From Neolecta irregularis DAH-3 (Eukaryota > Ascomycota > Neolectomycetes > Neolectales > Neolectaceae), in NCBI GenBank assembly GCA_001929475.1, contig LXFE01002745.1, forward strand, positions 1 to 12,586: 12,586 nucleotides of DNA, read 5' to 3'. This document shows positions 1-9,536 of this stretch, one piece after another. Numbering within the stretch: position 1 is the stretch's first letter; each line of letters opens with the position of its first letter. Both the position numbers and the translations under genes were made by a program. The notes under the pieces were generated by a model. That model searched no databases. It saw only the letters and a program-made list of their open reading frames with translations, and was not told where the DNA came from.

Positions 1-59
1 ACTCCCTCTCCCACTATCCCGTCCGAAAAGACGTCCTTGTATTCACAACAATCGTTAAC
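1..59. other. 3' flank of the P450 gene
   Basis: This short non-coding stretch lies downstream of the P450 stop codon (the P450 is on the minus strand). I see no clear AATAAA-type signal or other feature in it. Any further gene to the left is outside the window. Confidence 0.5.
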
Positions 60-2210
60 TTATCGACGCAAAGAGACATGAACTCCCTACCGCTTATTTA
101 ACACTTGTCAACAATAAAGGCTGACTTACTGTTCCGCTGGTCAATATGATGTTCTTCTTCATTATCCTAGGGCTGAAATCGCGGTTTTCGATGATGCTGA
201 AATGTTGTAATATACGGATGATCGTATACCCCATTTCTGTCAATGCGAAATTCTACGATTTAGAACGTTTAGAGAGATGATTTACTTGGCCTAGACACTA
301 TTTTTGAAAAAGAACATGTTAGTCGCGGAAAAATGAAAAAATATTGGGCTTACGACACGTGGACCGCCACTGGAAAGAGTTAGTGTGTTTGGTGGGGACA
401 GTACTTGAATGGTAAAAATGTCCACGGCTTTGGTGCACTCTTGTACCAGCGTTCTGGTTTCCATTCCTTAGAGTAATGAGTACGTGACGCGGTGTGAGGG
501 TTGTACATCCGCATCTGGACCCCACAGGTCTGAGCGTCGATGCATGTTCATGACACTATACCCGACGGGCTAATTATCAATCAGCAAATATTCACTCAAG
601 GAAGATCGCGCTACCTCGCCTTTTCGAACATAGATGCGATCGAGACCATCGGGACCGCCTCCTAGAGGTAACGTGGTATCTTTGAGAGCATATCGGACGT
701 TTTGGCCGACGGCGGGGTAACACCGAAGAGCTGCGACATTAGACCTAGTAATCCGTGCAACGCAAATAGGTACTCTCGTTGATGACATTTTGAAGATATT
801 TCATTTCTTTGATATCGTCGTATGTAGGAATTGTATCTGTCCCAAGCCGCTCAACAATCTCGTTTTTCAAAGTCAAAAAGACAAGTGGATTTCGCGCAAG
901 TTCGTAAAAGACCCCTGTAAGGTTTAGCTATCTTGACATTTATATTCATGTTACATGAAAGAGTGGCAGCAGTAGTATCACGAGCGCTAAAAGAAAAATT
1001 AGAAAGATAAAAAGTATTACGGGATACGCGAGCAACATGTTGATACTACACTATTAGCAGACGATCTTTGAAAACCCTCACAATTGGTCCCGTAATACTC
1101 TTCGATCAGTAGTGAATTCTGCCAAAGCATCCAAAAAACAAAAGTCCTTGTTTTTTTCCTTCTTCTCGTCGGTTCTAGCTGACAAAATCGTTCGCTCAAC
1201 GTACGGTTCCACAAAATCTTCAAGCTAGACAATTCAGTCCCCTGCATATCCCGAATAGTGTCTACTATTTTAATGTCTCTTCCGTAAGTTCTAGAATAGT
1301 ATAGTCTCCACCAGCTACCGAGGTTTGCTCGAGTAGCAGCTACATCCTGCACATGTTCAAAAGCTTTCGCGAATAAAACCTGATTCAAATTATCAGTGAT
1401 ATACTTTGAAACAAGAAACAAACATTGGGATTGTCAAGAGAGTTAATAGACTCGCCCAGCAGGAAATCGGTAGCAGAATCAAGTGTGAATCGGAAAAATC
1501 TAGTAATGGATGAATTATGCCTCAGGCAAGAGGAGGATATACAAATTCTGCAAGTCACAAGAAGTTCCGTCGGCAGGAATATGTTTAATCATCTTTTGAA
1601 TATGACTTTCAAAACAATGCAAATCGGAAATTCGCTCTTTAGAGAATATCTAATGAAATTCAACAAGGTGGATTTCTAGAGTGGACAATACCGATCTAGC
1701 GAGATGTCTGGAATTGGACCATGCATGGCCATCGGTATTGAAGATGCCGTCACCCAAGAATGTCTTGAGTGTTTCGTAAAGGATCCAGCCTTTTCCGTAA
1801 TCACTGAACTGGGTTGCCAGGAGTGCCTGAGGATGAGACTCTGCGGATAAGAAGGAGGGTGGCATACCTTGGTGTTCTCCGGTTCGTCAGTCATGATTAG
1901 TGTTGCGCCGAGAAAGTTTAACAGGAAGTAAGCTATGGATGCGGAAAGAGAATGATACTTGTACGGTGTGCCGGCCGGTTTCTGTGAACCAGGCGCGGGC
2001 ATCCTCGAGATGGTTGTTGTTCAAGTTGATGCGTATAATGCGCGCGACGAGGTCTATGCCAAAGGGCCACGAGCCGAAGACGGCCAGGGGTGGTTCACCC
2101 AGCTGCTTCAAAGCACGAGTACGAGCCCATGTCCGCAGAACATGGTGGAGAGTAGCCGCAGCAAGAGCCAATGTGCCGATAGCAGCAAGAACGTACGGTG
2201 GCAATGCCAT
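60..2210 (-). CDS. Cytochrome P450 monooxygenase, CYP52/CYP63-like, 17 exons
   Basis: A haem-thiolate monooxygenase, probably anchored in the ER membrane by a hydrophobic N-terminus (residues about 4-22). Exons on the minus strand: 2210-1959, 1915-1868, 1826-1692, 1649-1543, 1499-1424, 1379-1266, 1224-1082, 1045-1028, 986-955, 914-774, 730-615, 569-507, 466-405, 369-354, 297-286, 252-130, 86-60, giving 494 aa. Motifs seen: NTDGHAW (helix B'/C region), DSATDFLLGE, I-helix AARDTT (about 298-303), ExxR as ETLR (355-358), KPERW (418-422), and the haem loop FNGGPRVCLG with Cys442 as ligand. Family knowledge: the DSATDFL and DYGKG patterns are typical of the CYP52/CYP63-type fatty-acid or alkane hydroxylase clan; the substrate is inferred only. 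The start at 2210 is the first ATG after an in-frame stop upstream. The one flaw is intron 1 (1916-1958), whose best in-frame 3' end is AC instead of AG. If that is real the gene may be impaired; all other 15 introns are GT-AG and keep the frame. Confidence 0.93.
1916..1958 (-). other. P450 intron 1 with a non-AG 3' end
   Basis: Exon 1 ends with the residues GRHTVQ and the next conserved segment is FLGATLIMTDEPENTK in a different frame, so an intron or a lesion must lie between them. The donor at 1958 is a normal GTATCA. The only AG in a usable place (after a 26-nt intron) gives the wrong frame and an early stop. The best frame-restoring end is an AC at 1917-1916, giving a 43-nt intron, which is the usual size here. 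A single C-to-G change would make it canonical. Confidence 0.55.
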
Positions 2211-2482
2211 GGAAAGTGCAGTCAATAGGTGGAGCGACAATCAATGAGTTTACCCCGCCGTATGCACTGGTGGCTTGCACGCTATGCCGCATTCGACCTC
2301 GTGGGAGATACGTCTCTACGTGCTGCCGCTCATCAGTCAGGTTCGTCCAATTAGAGTCGACGCAACCTCCAGGTTCCTTTTTAACCATATTTTTAGTTTC
2401 TTTGTTACTGAGCTACTTTTTTTAGAGATGGTGACATATCAAGCCCATTGTCCACTGGCGATTCCTCTAACGCATCAAGCGG
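2211..2482. promoter_or_regulatory. Intergenic region: P450 promoter and end of the M28 peptidase gene
   Basis: This 272-bp gap separates the P450 start from the stop of the M28 peptidase gene; both genes are on the minus strand, so it must hold the P450 promoter and the peptidase 3' UTR. A CCAAT pentamer is present on the plus strand near 2348, and a T-rich stretch with TATTTTT lies near 2389. Neither is strong enough to call as a defined site. Open frames here are short and have no recognisable protein. Confidence 0.5.
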
Positions 2483-4977
2483 TTAGACTGTTACAACTTG
2501 AGTCTGGGCAAACAATCCAGTTTGCCCTTTACTCACAGTCGCCCAGCTCGGCAAGTTATTCTGCACCTCCAAGAGCCCTGCTACATCCTCGTCCCATAAA
2601 CAAGTGACATTGAACGCATCGAGGTCTCCTCTAACGGAAAGTTTGTGAGGCTTATCCCATGATCGTCGGTACATTCGAACACGCTCAATAGGGTCATTAT
2701 GAGCTAATGATCCGATCTTTACAGGGGTCACAAACTTATGGAAGAAGACATCGCATATTCGACTGGTTGAATCGATGGAAATATGTAAATTTGGCGGCTG
2801 CGAATAGTTGGTTGAAATGCTCATGTTTCTATGGATGTCCTCAAATTTATACTCACACGATACGATTGCTGAACCTCGTGAGGAACTAGTGCATTCGTAG
2901 CCTAAACGAGCAGATGGAATGAATATTAATGCTTGCTGAATGTAGCCCTCAAGACCGGAAATCGAAACTCTGGCGCCTTCCTGCATGTAATAGAACTTCA
3001 AAGGCGCATAATCAGTGAACGGCGCAGCCATACAGGTGACTGCAAAAACTCCAGCTGTGATAAATACTACTAAATGTACGATTCTTGTTAATGAAATCGT
3101 GGCAAGGAACGGTGGCAGGGGAAGCAGTGATAATATTGTAAAGACCGAAATGGAAATATACACTATAGTTAGTTTTGCAACAAGCGTTTTGTACAAGCCG
3201 AAATAGGATTGCCATCGCTAGCTGTCTGATGAAGCGCAGGAATGATCACGTAAACCAGGTTTTGAAGGATGAGCAGTGTTGAAATAGGGACGGACACGAG
3301 AAACCGTACAATCCAGGTCCACCTGGCGAGGTAATTTCCTTTTGACAGTGATGTTTGGCTTTGTTCAGGCATCTCATCTCTGTTGTTAGGAAGAAAGGGC
3401 GTCCTTTCGTTGGTGTCATTCTCGTCATATTGTTGTACGTATTCAGAGCTCTCAAACAGAGCAACAAGAGAAGCGATGAAAAGGCCAACAAAGGAGATTG
3501 TGTTGATGTAAAGAAATCCTATACTTTGAACAACGCTGACGATTGAGCTAATGAATAATAAAAGCCAAGAGATACTCATCAATTCAAGAGTCATCACACG
3601 CTCGAAATCTGCATTTGATGGTGACGATCGCGCGAGAATATGCATCGGAAGATACCCGCACAACAAGGATAAGACGACGACGAGGTAAGGTTTGGAGTAA
3701 AGAACCTTTATGTTAATGGTACTCAACGTGCTAGAGTACATATGGATTAAGGTGATAGACGACCAGGAGCGAAAGCGAAGAGCCCAAGATAGCGCCACAG
3801 ACAGAAGCTGCTGCTCTTCCCAAACCCCTGAAGAGAATTTTACTTAAAAGCCTGCTGCGGATAAAGAACGAAAGACCAATGATCCATGGAAAAAGAAGAA
3901 GAAGAGCAAAGTTGAAGAGTTGCAACCAGGCTAGTTTGAAGTGAGCAAATCCAGCATTAAGAAAGTCGAAAAACATAGGCTTTCCATCCCAGTAAATTTT
4001 CCCACCATTTCCAAGAGATTCTGTAGTTTGAAGAGCGGTTGTGATCATATGCTGGAGGGATTTACGGCCAGAGTGAGCAACGTCGTCTTGACGAGTGTGA
4101 TAGAGAGCTCGAGGTTGAAAAAAGGCGATGTCTAAACCTGGCGCGAGGGTTTCGTATACAACATAGTCCGTTTGACTATGAACGACACCTCTATTGAAAA
4201 AGTCATTGCCGAGGATGGTAACTGCTGGCTGAGGGCTCGAAAAGTGTTTGGCTACACTATCTGAAGATGCCCTGAATAGCAAGGCTTTTCCGCCACTGCC
4301 GGCGCCTTCAAGATTTAGAAACGCTGTGACGTCATATGCCCAAGGGTGTTGAAGAAAGGCATATGCTCCAAGGAGATTATCTCAAAAGTCAGGCCTTTAG
4401 TGTACAAGGGAAGAACCTTCTTCAGCGTTGTTGAAGTTGAATATGAGGGTTTTCTTTAAAGGGTGAGAAGCGAAATGACGGGCTAATTCCAAGGCAGCAA
4501 CGGTTCCCATGCCATTGTCTGTAGCACCTCTTGCTGTAGACACGCTGTCAAAGTGAGCAGAAACGAGAATGGCATCGTTCGGGGAGGAAGTGCCCGGGAT
4601 TCTGAGGATGAGGTTTGTCGACTCAAAGTACAACAGGGTGTTGGTGGCATTCAGCAGAATGGAGATGTTTTGGGGTTTCAAGCAGATGTTGGAGTGGCGC
4701 GCTGCTACTTTGGAGGTTAGCAGAGCAGGACTGAGGGGCTGTGAGTACAGTTGGAGAGCTGTGACTCGAGAAGGGCATATACGCGGTCATTGGCATGGCT
4801 GGAGTAGGGATGCGGGAGAGCGGTGAGCTGCAGGAGGTTGTCCCAGGCCTCTTCGTAGGCGGGAGCAAGGGGAGTGATGGGTTCTGCGCGCACGTAGAGG
4901 GCGAGGAAGAGCGAAAGGCCTGTGGCAAGAAGCAGTAGCAAATGCGGGGGTAGGAGTGTCTGCAGCCGCGAGGTCAT
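2483..4977 (-). CDS. PFF1: Vacuolar membrane M28 zinc metallopeptidase (Pff1 type), 5 exons
   Basis: A multispanning vacuolar membrane protease of family M28. Exons on the minus strand: 4977-4749, 4707-4417, 4380-3740, 3705-3195, 3162-2483; product 783 aa. Order: a first membrane segment (about residues 9-30), then the lumenal peptidase domain, then about eight hydrophobic segments, then a lumenal C-terminal region with N-glycosylation sequons. Zinc-site residues seen: AHFD (His128), GATDNG (Asp140, bridging), NNAEED (Glu172 base and Glu173), the LNLEGAG glutamate, and the late YHTRQDD histidine. The full two-zinc set is thus present and the enzyme looks active. Known family members often reach 900-1000 aa, so this one is compact, mainly in the soluble loops. 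The start at 4977 is a true ATG just before the signal-anchor segment. It diverges from VPS35 across 197 bp. Introns are 32-41 nt, all GT-AG. The name follows the yeast homologue; substrates are unknown for the family. Confidence 0.92.
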
Positions 4978-5174
4978 GGTTGTGGTGCGAGGACAGTCAA
5001 GCGACCCCGCTATGCCACTCTCGCACGCAATGACGGTCTAACGGCTGTCTCGGTAGATATACTATACATGCAGAATATCCGGTTGCACTTGCTGGATAAA
5101 CGGAGTGTACAAGAACTGGGGACTGGCGGGTCAACAACAACATCATCCGCCGGTTCAAGACACCAAGGACGTTG
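4978..5174. promoter_or_regulatory. Bidirectional promoter between the M28 peptidase and VPS35 genes
   Basis: This 197-bp gap is the only upstream DNA of both the vacuolar protease (minus) and VPS35 (plus), so it should carry both promoters and both 5' UTRs. A TATA-like run (GATATACTATAC) lies near 5053-5064 and a CAACAACAACAT run lies near 5132-5143, close to the VPS35 start. I see no defined transcription-factor operator. Confidence 0.6.
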
Positions 5175-8100
5175 ATGGCAGCAGCACTTGTCGCACAAAG
5201 CTCGCAGCAGCAACAGGCGGGCGATGAGCAAGCACGGCTTTTGGAAGAAGCATTGGCCGTTGTCCGTAATCATGCTCTGCATATGCGCCGATGTCTCGAT
5301 GCCGCCCGGTTGATGGACGCTCTTAAGAATGCAAGTTCCATGCTCGCAGAGCTGAGAAGCAGTGCGCTCGGCCCAAAACAGTACTACCAAGTCTGTATGC
5401 GCATCAACCATGGGATTTACTGTTAATCCCAGACATGGCTGCCTTCGACTCCCTACGCTATTTGGCCGCTTATCTGCTCGAGGCCCACCAGTCGGGTAAA
5501 CACCATCTTGCAGACCTCTACGAACTCGTCCAGTACGCGGGAAACATTGTCCCGCGCCTATACCTCATGATCACCGTGGGCACGTATGCCTCCACCTCCC
5601 CCAGCCCGCCTTGATCCATTAGAGTGTACATGGGCGTGGAAGGCGCTCCTGTCAGAGAGATCATGAAAGACTTGCTTGAGATGAGTAGAGGCGTCCAGCA
5701 CCCAATCCGGTACTACAGCTTGCCTTCTCGTCTGACTTTCAGCGGCTTGTTCTTGCGTCACTACCTGTCTGGCCAGTCGAGGGACTATCTTCCTTCAGGA
5801 GAAGAAGAAAGGTTGTTCCTCATCACTGCACCTCTTTTAATTCTAGTGCTAGCGGAAACTTGCGCGATTCAATTTCCTTCGTGTTGACTAATTTCATCGA
5901 GATGAACAAATTGTGGGTGAGACTACAACATCAAGGACATTCGCGCGATCGAGATAAACGAGAGCAAGAGCGTCGAGAACTGCGTCTTCTCGTTGGCACG
6001 AATCTTGTTCGTTTGAGTCAACTGTGTGCCGCAGACCTCGAACTCTATTCAGGGGTCTCGTTCTGCAATTTCCCGTCTTACATCTAGACCATCCTTCCCG
6101 CCATCTTGGAACAGGTGGTACAATGTCGCGATGTTTTGGCCCAAGAGTACCTTATGGAAGGTATCCTTCTGACTCGTGTGAATTCTCTTGACAAGCAGTA
6201 ATCACTCAAGTCTTTGCAGATGATCTACACCTGCGCACACTCGATCAATTTCTCTCGGCAACAGCAAAATTGAACACACATTCAAATATCCGCCAGATCG
6301 TTTCTGCGTTAATTGATCGGTTAGCTTCATATGCTGCACGTGAATCCGAGAACGAAGATCCGGAAGAACGTCGCTTGAAGGAGGAAGGCGCCGCCAACCG
6401 ACTAGCCTCAAAAATTCAAAGAATCCGTGTTTCAAATGCAAAAAATAACAGCTCAACCGATCAGGTCGTCGAGTCTAACCCGGATGAAACCGATCCACCG
6501 ACGAAATTTCGTGGTATACCACAGGATGTACCTCTCTTTGAAGTCTTTTGGGAACAAATCGTCAATTTGGTAAAGGTATACCTTGCCCATTTTCTTTTGG
6601 CTTACGTTTATATCAGGCCCGTCCCGATATACCTCTTCAAGATGTCTCTGCCCTGTTACTCAGCCTTGCAAATCTCTCTTTGAATTGCTACCCTGACAAA
6701 CTTGAATATGTGGACAAAATATTCAGCTTTGCTCGTGACAAAATGATCGATTATGCCGATAGGTATTTTTTCTCCTTTACTACTTTTGCCTAAATTGTTC
6801 TAGTCCTGATTTATATGCCCCTACCACGGTGAATGCGTATCTGGCGTTACTGTTGGCTCCATTATCATCCTACCAATCGCTTCTCACGCTCTTTGCGATA
6901 CCATTTTATCTCCCATTGCTCCACGCCCAACCATATTCTACCCGCAGAGCAATCGCAGCAGCCGTCTCCCACGCCCTTTTAAACACAGATATAATTCTTT
7001 CTTCGGTACAAGACGTACAAGACGTTTTAGAATTGCTCAAGGTTATTATTGTTGAAAGTGCTCCGGCGCAATCTAGTCTCGTTCGAAAATCCCAAAACGA
7101 AGATGAAGTCGAGGAGCAAGGATGGATTGCCCGGATAATCCATCTATGTAAATCGGAAGACATCGATATTCAATTCTCGGTTCGCTTCCCCTTCAATTTA
7201 GCGTTATCGTCTTATACGGTGTAGATTCTGGAGGCATTGAGTAAAGCTTGTATCGAAGGCGGTGACCGGATTAAATATACCACACCGTCGCTGGTCACTC
7301 AAACAATTTTGCTCGCTCACCAATGTTATTCACAAGAGCACCTAGTAATTCCCCGATCTTCAAAGCACTTTTAACTCTTCTCAGGAAAACGACTGGCCAA
7401 ATAAATTAACTGCCATGTTCAAGTTCTTGCATCAACTTATTTCAATGTTATATTCGCGAATGGCATTAGCCGATCTTTGTTTACGGTTATTCGTTAATGC
7501 GGGACAAATCGCAGATTCATGCGGTGCTGAAGACACTGCTTACGAATATTTTGCACAGGCGTTTACAATTTACGAAGATTCGATTTCTGAGTCAAGGACG
7601 CAGTATCAAGCATTGATGATAATTTCAGGTGGTCTTTACAATACGAAATCCTTTGGTAACGAGAATTACGAGAATTTGATTACAAAAGCGGCTCTCCATG
7701 GTGCAAAGTTACTTAAAAAGCCAGATCAAGCTCGAGCTGTTTATTCAGCGAGTCATCTTTGGTGGTCTGAAGATGAAAAGGTATGGGGTTGTAGAATCGA
7801 GAAATAATTAAACAGGGTTATCGGGATGGAAAACGCGTACTCGATTGTCTACAGAAAAGTCTCAAAATCGCCGATGCGTGTATGGATACAGCAAGCAGTG
7901 TTGAGCTTTTCGTGGAGATTCTCAATCGATACGGGTATCATTTTGACCGGGCAAATGATGCTGTCACAGTAAAATATCTCAACGGATGTATATTCTACTG
8001 CAGCAACAATACTAACATACAGTAATCGAACTCGTACAAACAAACCTTACAAGTCTCGATACAGTCGACAAGCGCCATGCTGGGACGAGTACATCGGCCA

Positions 8101-8228
8101 TCTGCGAATATGAAGGACATCCAGCTGAATGGATCCAGAATTTCTTTTACAGGACGATCAAACATATGGAAAGCAGAATTGAAGATGAACCAGAGAAATG
8201 GGCAGGAGTTAAAATTCCCGCAAGTTAA
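5175..8228 (+). CDS. VPS35: Vps35, core subunit of the retromer complex, 13 exons
   Basis: Vps35 is the alpha-solenoid scaffold of retromer; with Vps26 and Vps29 it sorts cargo from endosomes back to the Golgi. Exons: 5175-5394, 5433-5583, 5623-5709, 5743-5811, 5853-6054, 6088-6160, 6199-6575, 6617-6762, 6804-7179, 7225-7344, 7385-7780, 7816-7987, 8023-8228; product 864 aa, close to yeast (about 940) and human (about 800). Seen: the N-terminal LLEEAL and [13 protein letters not shown] block, PRLYLM (residues 114-119, the conserved Vps26-binding motif) followed by [42 protein letters not shown], then [14 protein letters not shown] near the C-terminus. All 12 introns are GT-AG, 33-45 nt, and keep the frame. 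The ATG at 5175 is the first good start; there is no nearer upstream ATG in frame. Nothing looks broken. The 5' exons are GC-rich and the 3' exons AT-rich. Confidence 0.96.
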
Positions 8229-8285
8229 GAATTATATTGAAAAAATAAAAAGATCCGGAATCGTGAGTGCTACAAAATATTTCAG
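8229..8285. other. 57-bp tail-to-tail gap between VPS35 and the Izh-type gene
   Basis: The VPS35 stop (8226-8228) and the stop of the oppositely oriented AdipoR-type gene (8286-8288) are only 57 bp apart. The two transcripts must therefore end inside each other's 3' regions or coding ends, unless UTRs are almost absent. Confidence 0.8.
8244..8249 (+). terminator. AATAAA polyadenylation-like signal of VPS35
   Basis: An AATAAA hexamer lies 16 nt after the VPS35 stop codon in an A-rich stretch. It fits a fungal poly(A) positioning element, but such hexamers are common in AT-rich DNA. Confidence 0.4.
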
Positions 8286-9536
8286 TTATAAGATAACTGG
8301 GCATCGATCCTCTATTGGAAATGAATGCCAATAAGAAAATGCTTCAGAGAGGGCAATCATCTCGGCTGCGCTGGCCAAAAGAACCAAGACGTGAAATATC
8401 TGATGCGAGCTACCCTGCAAAATAATTACTACAACATGATCAAGGTGAATGTACCCAGATATCATGCTTTCCCGGACGGAATCTCTCTGGAATGCGCGTG
8501 GCATAGAGACTAGCTCCGATGATGTAGAGTGTGCCCTCAAGAGCAACCCATGGCAGGGCTATTTGCTTGCTTAATTGGTCCAACTTGTCTCAGCTTTTGC
8601 CAAGCTATATACTTACCGAGAATATCTTCACGCCGTGGACCAAGGGGGCGATTGCGCTGGAACCTAAAATTGCAAAGAGAAATGCACGTATTGGCCTTTA
8701 TGAGCTTGATAGTGTATATGGAAGTACCGATAAGATGGACTACTAAAGATGTTGAATGCAGTGAAAGTAAGCAGACCTAGTCCGAGCGCAGCAAACTGGA
8801 GGTAAGAAGAGCATGGCTGAGGGGTGTACTATCCCGGTATAAAACCTTGCCAATTCTGGTCTGCAGTAGAATCCAAAGTACAGGGTTGGGACGATAGAGC
8901 CGATCTACACTGTGAGAGGGAGTGTAGAAGAACGAGGGTACAATGAGGGCTATGATGCCGAGATAATCGAGCTTGTTACCGAGGCTGTCTACAGACTGTG
9001 AGACGCAGCATATGGTGTGATAGGTGCTGCTCAAGGTAAGACAGATGACTGCACTGGCGAAGAAACAGAGGAGGATAGAGATGTCGGTCATCGTTGTGTG
9101 GGGATACGCATATGTATTTATCACGTAGTTGAAGCCAACGACTAGGAAGAGGACCGCGCCGATGAGATGGGTCCATATATTGACTAGAGGTTAATTTTGC
9201 GCCAGCCAAGGCAGAAACCGGATTCGTTGTGCAGATAGAGCAGCGAGGCGTAGGCCCGTTTGAAGGAAAATGTTTCTCTGCGGTAGCCCGAGTGGATGAA
9301 GGCATTATCGCGCTGCCAATCTGGGAGTAAGGGCGGGGAGGAGAAGCGGCGACACCTTTGAGTTCTTCAAAGACACAGACAAGAGAATGGCCGACCTTTT
9401 CGGCGGCGGCGGAAAAAGAGTCTGCGACTTCTGCGGCAAAGTCGTGCGCAGAAGCAGAAAGGCGGCGGGATTCTCTGCCGATGAGACTGGAGGTGGGTGT
9501 GGGACAGTTGTCTGGGGGTGTTTGCGAGCGAGACAT
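8286..9536 (-). CDS. Adiponectin receptor / haemolysin-III family (Izh-type) membrane protein, 8 exons
   Basis: A seven-helix PAQR protein; yeast members (Izh1-4) act in zinc and lipid homeostasis and the fold is a zinc-dependent amidohydrolase/ceramidase-like site. Exons on the minus strand: 9536-9356, 9320-9219, 9183-8942, 8904-8830, 8795-8728, 8695-8617, 8583-8455, 8414-8286; product 334 aa. Seen in order: a soluble N-terminus of about 60 residues rich in Ser and Ala, DWQRDNAFIHSGYR (61-74), HNESGVNIWTHLIGA, SSTYHTICC with His150, KLDYLGI with Asp167, YATRIPERFRPGKHDIWG, and SSHQIFH with His296 and His300. The His150-Asp167 and His296-His300 spacings equal those of the human AdipoR1 zinc ligands (191/208 and 337/341), so the metal site is complete. 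Introns are 32-40 nt, GT-AG. The start at 9536 is preferred because the open frame above it overlaps the shared promoter. Which Izh paralogue it matches cannot be told. Confidence 0.94.

Noticed and set aside
60-1680. A decayed P450 pseudogene full of frameshifts
   Set aside because: All apparent breaks after exon 2 are explained by 14 short GT-AG introns that restore every conserved P450 motif. Only intron 1 stays doubtful.
1916-1958. A U12-type intron, since the donor resembles GTATCCTT and a TTCCTGTTAAAC run resembles its branch site
   Set aside because: Basidiomycetes are thought to have lost the minor spliceosome, the matches are imperfect, and no valid acceptor follows at the right distance.
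1900-2247. Plus-strand frames opposite the P450 first exon
   Set aside because: They are shadows of GC-rich coding DNA. They show no known motif, whereas the minus strand encodes the P450 N-terminus.
2483-3196. A separate 237-residue membrane protein gene
   Set aside because: It is the last exon of the M28 peptidase. A 32-nt GT-AG intron with a CTAAC branch point (3163-3194) joins it in frame to the exon before it, and this C-terminal part is expected in the family.
60-9536. A metabolic gene cluster led by the P450
   Set aside because: The neighbours are housekeeping genes for vacuole, retromer, zinc/lipid balance, mitoribosome and endocytosis. There is no synthase, transporter or cluster regulator in the window.
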